DNA of 64,000 nucleotides, from positions 62,001 through 126,000 of the forward strand of contig NZ_JAJUFQ010000012.1 in assembly GCF_029263665.1 (NCBI RefSeq). The letters run 5' to 3'. The position numbers and the translations under genes were made by a program. The number at the start of each line of letters is the position of its first letter. Position 1 is the stretch's first letter. Of the stretch, positions 1 to 8,244 are shown piece by piece. Under the pieces are notes generated by a model that did no database searches, was not told where the DNA came from, and saw only the letters and a list, made by a program, of their open reading frames with translations. The DNA is from Halomonas sp. Its GTDB lineage: Bacteria; Pseudomonadota; Gammaproteobacteria; Pseudomonadales; Halomonadaceae.

Positions 1-24
1 AAAGCCCCGCCGCAGCGGGGCCGG
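1..24 (-). terminator. Rho-independent terminator of the DUF2501 gene
   Basis: A GC-rich stem (gccccgc / gcggggc, four-base loop) is followed on the minus strand by a short T run. It lies just downstream of the minus-strand stop at 35. The window edge cuts the distal part. Confidence 0.75.
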
Positions 25-34
25 GAACAAACGC

Positions 35-481
35 TTATCCCCCCACCATGGACACGGCCTGATCTGCCACCATACCGCAGGCCTTTTCACCTACCGTGTC
101 GCCCAGGGAGGCCAGATTGAACGACTCGCCATCTTCTCCCTGCAGAATGCCACTCAGACCTTGCTGGTAGTCGCTATCTTCCGTGGGCTCGGCGGAAACA
201 CCAAGCTGTTCCATCAGTTGATCCTTCGCAACGTCGGCGGTACTGCCGAGATAGCCTTTCTCCTGGCAATAGTTGATGACACCGGTCAGGTTGGTCAGGC
301 TTCCCGAACTGAAGGAGCCGCTGGATAGCGAGCTCAATAATCCGCCTCCCTCTCCGCCGCCTTCTGAAAGCATGCTGCTCGCGCTCTCCTTCACACTGTC
401 GAAAGACAAGGCCTGTGCCTGTCCGATCGACATGAAACCAAGCAATCCAGCAAAGGCGATGGTCTTGAGTCGTGTATCCAT
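35..481 (-). CDS. DUF2501 (YjjA-like) secreted protein
   Basis: A 148-residue protein with a clear Sec signal peptide: Lys-containing n-region, hydrophobic core around residues 7-20, and an AQA-LS cleavage region near residue 24. The mature part begins with a Ser/Gly-rich stretch (residues 32-62). A region with two cysteines follows (CQEKGYLG, and KACGMVADQA near the C-terminus), matching the DUF2501/YjjA family in length and pattern. The two cysteines could form a periplasmic disulfide; that is inference. The family's function is unknown. The gene stands alone, with a terminator at its 3' end and about 260 bp of apparently non-coding DNA upstream. Confidence 0.8.
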   Translation of the reverse strand: MDTRLKTIAFAGLLGFMSIGQAQALSFDSVKESASSMLSEGGGEGGGLLSSLSSGSFSSGSLTNLTGVINYCQEKGYLGSTADVAKDQLMEQLGVSAEPTEDSDYQQGLSGILQGEDGESFNLASLGDTVGEKACGMVADQAVSMVGG

Positions 482-650
482 TCAGCATTCTCCATGATTG
501 AGGGACCGTCACTGAACGCTTTGAAAGTACATCAGTGACTAATGATGTGACCCATCTATGCCGAGGCAGTTCACCCGAAATGGTTCTGGAGCTATATCCG
601 GCTGGCGAAAAAAGGGGGGAAGTGGAAAGAATGAAAGAGTAGAGGGGCGA

Positions 651-700
651 AAGCCCCGCTCTGATGCCACGGAGCGCAAGGCACCAGAGCGGGGTTTCTA
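651..700. terminator. Bidirectional terminator-like hairpin
   Basis: Perfect 10-bp inverted repeat (ccccgctctg at 654-663, cagagcgggg at 685-694) with a 21-base loop. On the plus side T-rich sequence follows; on the minus side the stem is followed by 'cttt'. It sits downstream of the minus-strand GMC gene and probably ends that operon. Confidence 0.65.
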
Positions 701-708
701 AGCTTTTT

Positions 709-751
709 TACTCACTCACTAACTAACTAACTCACGAGCTCACTAACTACT
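709..751. repeat. Tandem tetranucleotide tract (ctca/ctaa)
   Basis: About ten imperfect copies of a four-base unit (ctca or ctaa) run up to and just into the 3' end of the GMC oxidoreductase gene. It is one of several short tandem tracts in this window. Confidence 0.8.
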
Positions 752-2752
752 AAAGTCCTCCAGGATATGCGTTGCCGTCTTGAATGCCAGGGCGGCGATG
801 GTCAGGGTGGGGTTCCCCGTGGCCACCGTGGGAAACAGCCCACTTCCTCCCATGTAGAGGTTGGAATGGTCCCAGGATTGCTGGCGATCGTTGACCACAG
901 AGTTCTCCTTCTTGTCGCCCATCCGGTAAGTACCGACGATATGTCCGGCGCCGTAGAAGGTGAAGCGTTGGCCCTGGTATTCGAAGTTGGTGGGCGTTAC
1001 CTCGGAAGGACTGCCGTAAAGCTTCGGGGGCGGCGGTGTCTTGGTGTACTCGCGGGCTCCTATCGCCTGGAAGATCTCGGTCGACACCTGCTTGGCCGAT
1101 ACGAAGCCGTTGCGTTCGTAGTTGTTCCTTATCCGGTAGGTGATCTTGGGGCGCGGCAGACCCAAGTGGTCGGTGAGGGTTTCTGACAGTTCCACGCGGT
1201 TCTCCGGGTCGGGCAACTGCTCGATCAGATAACCCAGGCGGATCTGGCGGGTGTAGATCCCGTTCAAAGTGCTGACGAGCTTGGCGCCGAACAACTGGGC
1301 ATTGTCCGGCAGGCTTGGATCGAACTTCAGCGGTTGTCCCTGTGCGTTGACCTCATTGCCATTGGTCTGGCTGCCGTCTTGACCAAAGACGAAATCCGCG
1401 AGGGTAGTGAATGGGTCGTTCGCTGCCCACTGCCAGCCCTCGTTACCAATCTCGATGCGATAGGCCGAACGCTCACTGCGGAATTTGCCGTCGCGCAGCG
1501 ATTCGATCCCCGAGGTGGAGAGCGGACCGCGATAGGGGAAAACCGGATCCTTCGCCAGCCCCCAGGCCAGGTACATGATGTGGTCCATCAGGTTGCGCCC
1601 TACCTGGTCGCTGGAGTTGGCCACTCCGTTGGGGAAGTTCTTGTTCTTGTTCGACATCAGCAGCAACTTGGGTGTCTCGATGGCGTGGGCGGCGAGGAAG
1701 TATTTTTTCCCGACTGCCGTGCCCGAACCGGTCTGGATACCGCTGTGGGTGTCGTAGGTGATGAAGTCGATACCGCTGACCTCGTTGGTGGTGTCATCCA
1801 GGCGAATGTTGCTGGCAACGCAGCGGTAGCGGATTTCCACGTTACCGGTCTGCAGTGCTTGCGCCAGGGTGACGGTGGCATCGTATTTGGCCTGGATAGG
1901 GCAGATAGGAATGCAGTTCGTGTTACCTGCGCACTGGCGACGCTCGCCCGGACGGGAGTTGCGACCCTGGGGCGTAGGCGTGATGGAAACCGGGATATCA
2001 TCGACCTTCAGCGACGTCACCGCCGGTATGTTCAGGCTATTGTCGACCAGCGACGGGTCGATGCCGGGCATGGGGTAATCGTACTCCGGCCCATAGTTGC
2101 CACTGGAGGAGACCCCGAACTCGCTGTAGATCTGGTCCATCGCCTGCTTGTCGCCTGATACCCCGATATGCCGGGTCGCCTGTTCGTAATAGGGCACCAG
2201 CGCATCGTAGAACTTGGCGCCGCCAGGCCAGTCCACGCCCTGCTTGTACTTGGTCTGCATTTCAAAATCGTTGGGGAACAGACGCAAGCAGGTACCTAGC
2301 CAGTGCCAGGTGGTGCCACCGCCGATGCGTTCGTAGGAACTGGCAAAGGCGAACTTGGCCTGGAGGCTATCGCCGCTCAGGCCCGGTTCCTGCTCGGTGT
2401 AATCGAAGTAGCACTGCTTGGGATTACGCCAGGCGCCTATCTGCAGCACCGTGTAGCGCGGCGTATTTTCCTGCGCAGGGTCGGGCAGGCCCAACGGGTT
2501 ATCTGCTGTCGAAGCCGAAGGGTCTTGCGTGGTGGGCGGGTAGGGCGACTCGGGTGTCTTGGCGTTGGCCTTGAAGAACGTCTCCATATAGCCGCTACGG
2601 TCCGCCGGCACTTCCGGACCGGCTTCGAGTATCAGCACTTTCTTGCCCTGAGATCCCAACTGGTAGGCGACGATCGATCCGGCAACACCTGAGCCGACGA
2701 TCACCAGATCATAGTCCTGCTCATAGTTCTGCTCATCGTTCTGGGTAGTCAT
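743..2752 (-). CDS. GMC-family FAD-dependent oxidoreductase, large subunit
   Basis: A 669-residue flavoprotein of the glucose-methanol-choline type, as in the catalytic subunits of gluconate 2-dehydrogenase and sorbitol dehydrogenase. The FAD dinucleotide-binding motif is near the N-terminus (VIVGSGVAGS, then LILEAGP). The GMC C-terminal domain ends with GSGLFPTVATGNPTLTIAAL. Two close cysteines (CAGNTNCIPICP) match the Cys-rich spot of this subfamily. It probably oxidises a sugar, polyol or sugar acid and passes electrons to the c-type cytochrome encoded upstream. The ATG at 2752 was chosen because a GAGGA ribosome site precedes it and it begins 13 bases after the small-subunit stop. No signal peptide is visible. 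The substrate cannot be told from sequence. Confidence 0.85.
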   Translation of the reverse strand: MTTQNDEQNYEQDYDLVIVGSGVAGSIVAYQLGSQGKKVLILEAGPEVPADRSGYMETFFKANAKTPESPYPPTTQDPSASTADNPLGLPDPAQENTPRYTVLQIGAWRNPKQCYFDYTEQEPGLSGDSLQAKFAFASSYERIGGGTTWHWLGTCLRLFPNDFEMQTKYKQGVDWPGGAKFYDALVPYYEQATRHIGVSGDKQAMDQIYSEFGVSSSGNYGPEYDYPMPGIDPSLVDNSLNIPAVTSLKVDDIPVSITPTPQGRNSRPGERRQCAGNTNCIPICPIQAKYDATVTLAQALQTGNVEIRYRCVASNIRLDDTTNEVSGIDFITYDTHSGIQTGSGTAVGKKYFLAAHAIETPKLLLMSNKNKNFPNGVANSSDQVGRNLMDHIMYLAWGLAKDPVFPYRGPLSTSGIESLRDGKFRSERSAYRIEIGNEGWQWAANDPFTTLADFVFGQDGSQTNGNEVNAQGQPLKFDPSLPDNAQLFGAKLVSTLNGIYTRQIRLGYLIEQLPDPENRVELSETLTDHLGLPRPKITYRIRNNYERNGFVSAKQVSTEIFQAIGAREYTKTPPPPKLYGSPSEVTPTNFEYQGQRFTFYGAGHIVGTYRMGDKKENSVVNDRQQSWDHSNLYMGGSGLFPTVATGNPTLTIAALAFKTATHILEDFSS

Positions 2753-2765
2753 GATGAATTCCTCA

Positions 2766-3275
2766 TCAGTTGCCGGTGTAGTCGCTAAGCGGGATGGGCG
2801 CCTTGGCCCAGTAGCCATAATGGAGGTTGGAATCCCCCATTGGATGCGATTGCATTACCTGCCAGGCGAGGCCGCAGGTATAGCTCTTGGCGGAGATGAT
2901 CTCGCTGACGGTGGTGGCTGGCGCGGTTGATGAGGCCGGGATGATGGTTGGCCAGGCTCCTGAGTACCACATGAAAATCAGCTTGCGGCAGGCGAGAACG
3001 AAGTCGGCGCCGTTGGCGGGGTCGAGCATTGCTTCGCCGATCTGCTGATCGCTCAACTTGGGATCTGTCTGGTCATGGAGTTGGGCGAATTTGGCAAAAA
3101 TGTTTGCCACCAGCTCCGGGTTCTTGGATTCCTCTGCGATTTTTGCGCAAAAAAACGGCAGGTACTCTGACTTGATATTCACCGGATCCAGAAAAGGGTT
3201 GAGAATGTTGGCATTGAATCCGGTCAGGACAGCGCTCAGGCCGATGAAATTGGCCATGTCGTCATTGCTGCTCAT
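2766..3275 (-). CDS. FAD-SLDH-type dehydrogenase small subunit
   Basis: A 169-residue protein resembling the small subunit of membrane-bound FAD sorbitol dehydrogenase (Pfam FAD-SLDH, recalled from memory). It has the N-terminal FIGLSAVLTGF segment, the conserved RKLIFMWYSGAW region and a C-terminal WQVMQSHPMG segment. Its job would be to stabilise or escort the GMC subunit encoded 13 bases downstream. The start at 3275 has a strong AGGAGG site. Many relatives carry a Tat signal before the first helix, but here the protein starts MSSNDDMAN with no export signal. Either the complex is cytoplasmic-facing or export differs from the model enzymes. Confidence 0.75.
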   Translation of the reverse strand: MSSNDDMANFIGLSAVLTGFNANILNPFLDPVNIKSEYLPFFCAKIAEESKNPELVANIFAKFAQLHDQTDPKLSDQQIGEAMLDPANGADFVLACRKLIFMWYSGAWPTIIPASSTAPATTVSEIISAKSYTCGLAWQVMQSHPMGDSNLHYGYWAKAPIPLSDYTGN

Positions 3276-3304
3276 GAGATAGTCCTCCTCAAGCGTTGCG
3301 AACC

Positions 3305-3389
3305 TTCTCGTTGGGCTCGTCACGCTCTTGCTGGGCTTGTTCTAATCGTTGCTGGGCTCGTTGCAATCGCTACTGGGCTCGCTGCAATA
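3305..3389. repeat. Degenerate ~20-bp tandem repeats
   Basis: About four to five imperfect copies of a unit like tgctgggctcgttgcaatcg fill the gap between the cytochrome and small-subunit genes. They also encode the last residues of the cytochrome (…LLQRAQ). Confidence 0.7.
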
Positions 3390-4833
3390 AATAGGTGAAG
3401 TCGGAGAAGGCGCCGGCCGTGTCGGTAGCGTTGTTGTGGCAGGCCATGCAACTGCTGGAGGTCTGCTTGACTTCACCCTGGATATAGGTTTCCAGCGTGG
3501 TATTGGCGAGGAAGGAGGGCGCTGGCACTCCCGTCGGGTCGGTCGTGCTTTTTGCATTGGTGGGCCACTGAGTGCTCACCAATTCGTAGTTCACCCACAC
3601 GGAGTCCGGCACTGCGGTGCTCAGGGCTTTGTGGTACAGCTCGTTGAGCGCCTTGGTGTCCGCGGTGATAGGAATCACGCGTTCGATTTGCGAGGGAGGG
3701 CTGTGGCTGTTTCCCGGGTTCCAGGGGCGCGGTGGCGGCTCATTGACCGGGCAGTCAGTGCAACTGGCGTCGTAAAAATTGTAGGCGCTCAATTGAGGTT
3801 TTTCGTGCTGGGTGGGCACGTTAGCCACGTGCTCGAAAGTGGACCAGACCCACTGGGGTTCTTTTTGGGTCTTATGGGCGATATGAAAGCCCACCAACCC
3901 GACCTTTTCCAGGCTACAAGCCGGTTTGACGCCGGGCTGCTCGGCCGGATTGTTGTACACCAGTGCGTAAGACGTGTGGTACTTCGTCTCGTCGTATTTG
4001 CCGCCCATGATGATCCAGGCGGCCTTCAGCATGATGGATCCCACCTCCTGCGTCTTGGTGTTGCTCGATGGGAAAGCCACATCGTTGGTTTTGTCGAAGG
4101 TCTGCTGGCCCGCTTTCGAATAGAGCTGGTTGTCCAACACGTAGTTGAACATGGTTTCGTTGGTGAGGATCTCGTAGCGCGTATATTGGCCGTTCTGATC
4201 GATCAGGGGGCCGGTCTCGAACGGTTCTTCGCTTTCATCCAGCACGTCGGGGGTCTTGCCTACCTGGGTCAGATGGAGGGTACCCGGGGGAATGGAGTCA
4301 GGGTCGATACCCTGGCATACCTCGGGCACAGCGCTACCTTGTCCCCAGGCCGGTGGTTGGGCACCACCAGGCAGGAAGATCGAACGGCTCTCTCGCCAGC
4401 TTTGCCAGACAACGGGCCCGCCAGGATCCTGGCCGATCACCATATCGTTGTTCGGCTGACCGTCGGCAGTCGCTGGCCAGTTCAGCGCAATGAAGCTCTG
4501 CCAGGAAAAGACATCGAAGTCGTGTTGCAATGATTCGAGTGTGACCGGGCTCTTGGTGGAGGTGATTTCAAGCGGGATGGTCGAGTTCAGTGTTGGCAAA
4601 GTGTTTGAGGGAGTGCTTGTGAGAGTGTTCGTGGGAGCGGTAGTGGTATTGTCTGCAGATTCCGCCTGACTTGTCTCCTGCGCTGACAAGCTGGTGGAAA
4701 GGCTACAGGCCATCAGCCCGATCAGTGTGATACCTGCGTAATATCCATGTTTCAGCAGCGGTTGCGTTTTTGCCTGGCGGTCAGAGGCAACCAACTGCCC
4801 ACGGTCTTTATATTTACTCCATTGTCCGTGCAT
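3370..4833 (-). CDS. Exported mono-heme cytochrome c-type protein of the dehydrogenase operon
   Basis: A 487-residue protein with an N-terminal export signal (hydrophobic stretch GITLIGLMACSLSTSLSA, about residues 32-50). One heme c motif lies near the C-terminus (CMACH, residues 462-466). The region after the signal is Thr/Pro/Ser-rich (TNTLTSTPSNTLPT). LMAC could also be a weak lipobox. It is the first gene of a three-gene minus-strand operon with the FAD-SLDH small subunit and GMC flavoprotein, so it is probably their electron acceptor. The ATG at 4833 follows a GGAGAAAG ribosome site; upstream in-frame ATGs lack one. The large middle domain is not one I can name. Confidence 0.75.
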   Translation of the reverse strand: MHGQWSKYKDRGQLVASDRQAKTQPLLKHGYYAGITLIGLMACSLSTSLSAQETSQAESADNTTTAPTNTLTSTPSNTLPTLNSTIPLEITSTKSPVTLESLQHDFDVFSWQSFIALNWPATADGQPNNDMVIGQDPGGPVVWQSWRESRSIFLPGGAQPPAWGQGSAVPEVCQGIDPDSIPPGTLHLTQVGKTPDVLDESEEPFETGPLIDQNGQYTRYEILTNETMFNYVLDNQLYSKAGQQTFDKTNDVAFPSSNTKTQEVGSIMLKAAWIIMGGKYDETKYHTSYALVYNNPAEQPGVKPACSLEKVGLVGFHIAHKTQKEPQWVWSTFEHVANVPTQHEKPQLSAYNFYDASCTDCPVNEPPPRPWNPGNSHSPPSQIERVIPITADTKALNELYHKALSTAVPDSVWVNYELVSTQWPTNAKSTTDPTGVPAPSFLANTTLETYIQGEVKQTSSSCMACHNNATDTAGAFSDFTYLLQRAQ

Positions 4834-5463
4834 GTGACTTTCTCCATTCTCGATGTCGATGAAGCTGTCAGGACATAGGTATGATGCTGTGATTCCGAAC
4901 TTGTCTGTTATCTCTATCCGAATCGTCATTGAAATTGCGGACACGACAATCGCGCCGTCCGGAGACCACGGAATAGCTCGTTGCTCAACCTGAACTCAAG
5001 CCATCAAGCACCGCTGGTCCCTGCATATTGCTGATCTGGGTAACATCCCTGTTGCGGGATCTCCTGGAGCGTCACCGCATGGCGACCATGGCATGACTGA
5101 GATCCGTCATTGGTCTGCCAGTGAAGAGACAGGAGGGGTGAGGCCATCCGTGGGAAATGAATACATGCGAAACTAGTTGCATCACACTCGCAGACTAGGT
5201 CTGATCTCATAGAAAAGATGTAAGAAATAAATGACTATGAGTGTGAGATATCTGCTACTTAAGTGACCCAGCGGACCAGGGGCGAGAGGCGGATAGATAC
5301 CATCCTGCCTGTATGGGGAAAGGGGCTGTGCTAGGGGCTTTGAATAAGTCGGCGAGCATGTTCAGCTTGAAGGAAGAGGCATCCAACTCCTTCAAGCTGT
5401 ATATCGGTAGATCCGTTCCTTTGGGGCGGTAATGACGGATTAGCCCATTTTCCTCTATATCGC
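4834..5463. other. Intergenic region with one perfect hairpin
   Basis: About 630 bases with no convincing gene on either strand. The clearest structure is a perfect 12-bp inverted repeat (cagcttgaagga at 5363-5374, tccttcaagctg at 5388-5399). It lies downstream of the lipoprotein gene and may end its transcript, although there is no T run. Promoters for the dehydrogenase operon should lie around 4840-5000. Confidence 0.5.
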
Positions 5464-5859
5464 TCAGAGGTCTGTTCTTGCAATATTGAGATTGCGGCGA
5501 ATCTCTCGATCAAGATTAGCCACCCAATTATTATAGTTGCGATGAATCTTGTCACCGCTGTGATTCAGATTGATGGAATTCTTGTAAAGAATGGAATAAT
5601 CGTGACTTGAATAAGGAATACTCACTGTCGCTTGATGAGTGCGGATATCAAGGACTGCCGTGATTTCATTGTCGTAATCGTCGGTAATCACCCATCCAAG
5701 GCTTGTTGCAGCATCAACAATGGCTTGACGCACTTCATCTTGACTTGCTGACGATGTAACGGCCTGTTTCTCAACATCATGAATGGGTTGAGTCGTTGTA
5801 CACGCTGATAAGCCAGACACTGTGGCAAGTAATAGAACAGTCAGGATGATGCGTTTCAT
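5464..5859 (-). CDS. Small lipoprotein of unknown function
   Basis: A 131-residue predicted lipoprotein. The lipoprotein signal peptide is MKRIILTVLLLATVSGLSAC, with LSAC as the lipobox (Cys20). The mature domain of about 110 residues has alternating strands (ITDDYDNEITAVLDI, ATVSIPYSSHDYSILY). It ends with a basic helix. Similar small alpha/beta lipoproteins of unknown role occur in many gammaproteobacteria. A purine-rich GGGAG site precedes the ATG. It stands alone; the Rhs fragments begin about 240 bases upstream. I cannot assign a function. Confidence 0.75.
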   Translation of the reverse strand: MKRIILTVLLLATVSGLSACTTTQPIHDVEKQAVTSSASQDEVRQAIVDAATSLGWVITDDYDNEITAVLDIRTHQATVSIPYSSHDYSILYKNSINLNHSGDKIHRNYNNWVANLDREIRRNLNIARTDL

Positions 5860-6098
5860 GAAGATTACTCCCTATCAATGGAATCAAGACTCTATCTGAA
5901 AAGAGACCGAATGCATACGGCGGATATCAAGACAATCGTCAGCTCCGGGAGAGCAGTCACAGGGGAGATATCCTCTGTGTTGAGAGGATAACTGAAGCAT
6001 TATTCACCTCGCCAATAGCCATGAATTTGTTTTGTTGACTTGGGGCAAGGTTTTATCTCGAAAGTGTTGAGCCATCCATGAAATCGGTGCAGGCGTCG

Positions 6099-6190
6099 TG
6101 GGTTGGGGGCGTACTGATACCGGTTTTCGCTACCCAACAGGCCGATAGGGTCCTGGGTGGTAAGGCGGCCTATCTCTGGATCATAGTGGG
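6099..6190 (-). pseudogene. Rhs core C-terminal fragment (remnant 1)
   Basis: On the minus strand this encodes HYDPEIGRLTTQDPIGLLG followed by SENRYQYAPNP. It is closely similar to the end of the intact Rhs core (YYDPEIGRFTTQDPIGLMG, then [20 protein letters not shown]). A stop lies immediately upstream, and the sequence departs from the core at APNP without the DPLGL junction or a tip. It is the outermost of three core fragments downstream of the intact rhs gene. The rest of 5860-6271 shows no gene. Confidence 0.85.
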
Positions 6191-6271
6191 TTTAGGACTA
6201 TAGCAAGGTCTACAGTGTGTGACCTTGATATTTCTTCATATAGTGAATTTAGTGTTAGTGGTAGGGATTAT

Positions 6272-6547
6272 TTAAAATTGTTCTCTCAGCTCGATGAGTT
6301 TCTTGCTAAATTCACGGGTGGCATTTTTATCGCCAGAAAGGCCCATGCTTTCTGTTTCTACGATCCATAGAAATTCAGAGATCTCGTCTTCTGACGCATC
6401 TTTCAACAGAAGTTCACATAATTTAGGAATATATCCATCATATTCCCCCATCTCATTTGAGTATGCGCAAACCCCGATCGGGTCCCATTGGTTATGGGTT
6501 GCCTCACGTACAGCAGTGTAAAGCTTGGAACTTCTATTATCCATCAT
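6272..6547 (-). CDS. Putative immunity protein for the orphan DUF4258-like Rhs tip
   Basis: An acidic protein of about 91 residues with the segments NQWDPIGV, GEYDGYIPKLCELL, SEFLWIVETESMGLSGD and a final basic helix. This pattern is one I associate with small immunity-type proteins. The ATG at 6547 overlaps the TGA of the tip gene by one base (TGATG), so the two are probably translationally coupled; a TTG three bases upstream is also possible. Position and coupling, rather than a known family, suggest it neutralises the tip encoded at 6547-6939. The base composition is clearly more AT-rich than the VgrG/Rhs core. Confidence 0.6.
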   Translation of the reverse strand: MMDNRSSKLYTAVREATHNQWDPIGVCAYSNEMGEYDGYIPKLCELLLKDASEDEISEFLWIVETESMGLSGDKNATREFSKKLIELREQF

Positions 6548-6939
6548 CAATTAACTCCAGGAATAACAGTTACAACATTTCCTGTTTCAGAATTAGTAAT
6601 TACTTTGAGGTTGTTCCCCATATCGGTAGGGAGCAGGGTGTTAGGCTTATTGCCGACAGTGGATGTGCCATTATTGATAGCATTCTCTTCTACCGATGGG
6701 GTATACCCTCGCTCCTGCATACGATCAATAGCATGTTCACTATATGGCCTCCCGTTAATTACTTCAGGAGCATTCCTAGGACGCGGAGCGTTGGGATTAG
6801 GGAAGGAATTCTGTTGCCCAGATCGTCCCACAGGGGTGCTGGCAGGTTTTCCGTTCAACCACTCAACCCCAGTGGATCCACCCACCCCGTCGGATTCGGT
6901 GCGTACTGATACAGATTCTCGCCACCCATCAGGCCGATG
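6547..6939 (-). pseudogene. Orphan Rhs tip (DUF4258-like toxin domain), out of frame with its core remnant
   Basis: Bases 6863-6939 copy the end of the Rhs core: [20 protein letters not shown], then DPLGLSG, then a stop. The toxin-like segment is in a different frame and ends in a domain with SEHAIDRMQERGYTPSVEEN and a final NLKVITNSETGNVVTVI. That pattern (H-A-x-x-R-M-x-x-R-G, then a strand ending in V-x-V-I) resembles the DUF4258/RelE-like nuclease family. The change of frame at the junction means the tip cannot be read from the core as it stands, though it could be restored by recombination or expressed from an internal start. An immunity gene follows directly. Confidence 0.65.
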
Positions 6940-7090
6940 GATGGCGAAGAGGACTACCTTTAGCACAGTAATTTCTTCAGATCAGCTGGTCGTCGTTATC
7001 GGTAATTCCAGTGAATTACCGAAACGGTTGGCCTGGAAGCATTGCTGCTTCAGGGCTATCCAAATGATACAGGACGATGTGGATTTGTAC

Positions 7091-7429
7091 TCAACCTAGT
7101 GTTTTCAATAGCTGAGAACAAGAGTCAAAAGTTATTTCTCCTTGCAGGACAGGGTTTGCTAGAGAATAAATTATGTTCTCAATTTCATCGTTATATGCTT
7201 CTTCAAACTCAAGATCTTCTCGCCCTTCAATTAAATTTGCCCAATCTTCTAGATCTTGAGCAGAAAATTCCTTGTTAAGAAACCGGATCAATATCTTTCT
7301 GACATATAATGGAGTTATGATAAATGGTTCCCCATCATAGTCCCATTCGTAATTTTTTAAGGTATCTGATAAAACAGATACAGGTTTGTTAAAGCCTATC
7401 AGGTCTCTTAAGGCATCAAATCTGTTCAT
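7091..7429 (-). CDS. Small acidic protein, possible second immunity gene
   Basis: A 112-residue acidic protein with features NYEWDYDGEPFIITPLYV, EDWANLIEGREDLEFEE and a final IYSLANPVLQGEITFDS. It starts 12 bases after the stop of the immunity gene at 7442-7738, so the two are probably co-transcribed. No toxin tip lies between it and the next core remnant (6863-6939). It could be a second immunity gene for the same tip or an orphan left after its toxin was lost. I do not recognise a named family. About 150 bases downstream (6940-7090) hold no recognisable gene. Confidence 0.6.
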   Translation of the reverse strand: MNRFDALRDLIGFNKPVSVLSDTLKNYEWDYDGEPFIITPLYVRKILIRFLNKEFSAQDLEDWANLIEGREDLEFEEAYNDEIENIIYSLANPVLQGEITFDSCSQLLKTLG

Positions 7430-7441
7430 AGCAATAATATC

Positions 7442-7738
7442 CTAGCTATGAGGAAGAGAAATACCCTTTGCTTCTAACTCAATGTTATCACCTGACTGTA
7501 TCTCTAAGGAAAAGTAGAGGTTTCCGTTTTCAAGGGGGAAAGGACCTTCGGTATCATTGATTGATACACTAGGGCCCCAGCCTTCTTGGCGAGGTATGAT
7601 TAATTTTTTTGTGCCCCTTGCAACCACAGAAACTTCTTGAGATTTCGGGTTTCTTAGATTTATTAATGTAACTCCTTTTTCCCATTCAAAGTTTATGCTG
7701 AGTAAAGTCCAGTCGTGCATCATGTCGGTGCTCCTCAT
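7442..7738 (-). CDS. Putative immunity protein for orphan Rhs tip B
   Basis: A 98-residue protein, mostly predicted beta-strand. Conserved-looking segments are MHDWTLLSINFEWEKGV, LIIPRQEGWGPSVSIN and a final LEIQSGDNIELEA. The HDWTL…WGPSVSIN pattern recurs in small proteins beside polymorphic toxins, as I recall. The ATG at 7738 overlaps the tip gene's stop (ATGA), a sign of coupled translation; the second Met, at MMHDW, is an alternative start. Its role as an inhibitor of the tip at 7735-8132 is inferred from this arrangement. Confidence 0.65.
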   Translation of the reverse strand: MRSTDMMHDWTLLSINFEWEKGVTLINLRNPKSQEVSVVARGTKKLIIPRQEGWGPSVSINDTEGPFPLENGNLYFSLEIQSGDNIELEAKGISLPHS

Positions 7739-8132
7739 GGGTAGTTTATAGGCAAATGTGCTTCTGGAGATTCTGGTGCAACTGTATTGCCATTAATATC
7801 TAACCGCTGCCTTTGTGAATTATTTACATGCGCATGGGGGCTATCACAATTAGTGTGGCACAAAACCCGCTGAGTACCTGTCTCAGGGTCAACATAGGCT
7901 CCTTTTCCTGCTTTAGGATCAGGGCCTTTTGGTATCAGCCCATTCTCTTTAGCATGAGCATCGATTTGATCAGGAGTCTTGTTGGCTACATTCTTTGGGT
8001 CTATATGAGGAGATTTACTCCCCTGAGATCCACCACCACAATTACAATTCTTTCCTTTACTCAACCCCAGCGGATCCACCCATCCCGTCGGGTTGGGGGC
8101 GTACTGATACAGGTTCTGGCCGATAGGGTCCT
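7735..8132 (-). CDS. Orphan Rhs tip B with short core remnant (putative nuclease toxin)
   Basis: Starting just after an in-frame stop, the minus strand reads [20 protein letters not shown], then LGLSKGKNCNCGGG, then a tip of about 100 residues. The core piece lacks the LMGGE segment of the intact rhs gene and has no obvious start except GTG at 8079. Core and tip are in frame here. The tip has segments DQIDAHAKENGLIPKGPDP, GAYVDPETGTQRVLCHTN and HAHVNNSQRQRLDINGN. The His/Asp/Asn-rich end resembles BECR-fold RNase-type polymorphic toxins, but I cannot name the family with certainty. An overlapping immunity gene follows. This looks like a spare tip that could replace the current one by recombination in the core repeat. 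Confidence 0.7.
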
Positions 8133-8244
8133 AGCTAGAAACAAGTGTGATAACGATGATGCTTCTATGTCAACGAAAATATATTATTTATAATTTACTG
8201 GTGATTTTATATATAAGGCTTCTTCATTTCCCCATATAAGATTT

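Noticed and set aside
1334..2158. Long plus-strand open frame (274 residues) inside the GMC gene
   Set aside because: It is antisense to a clearly conserved flavoprotein and shows only the shadow composition expected from GC-rich codons.
3436..4533. 365-residue plus-strand frame opposite the cytochrome gene
   Set aside because: Antisense shadow of a gene with a heme motif and signal peptide; no motif or start site of its own.
6940..7090. Possible transposase fragment between immunity-like gene and core remnant
   Set aside because: No frame of useful length and no recognisable motif; left as unexplained sequence.
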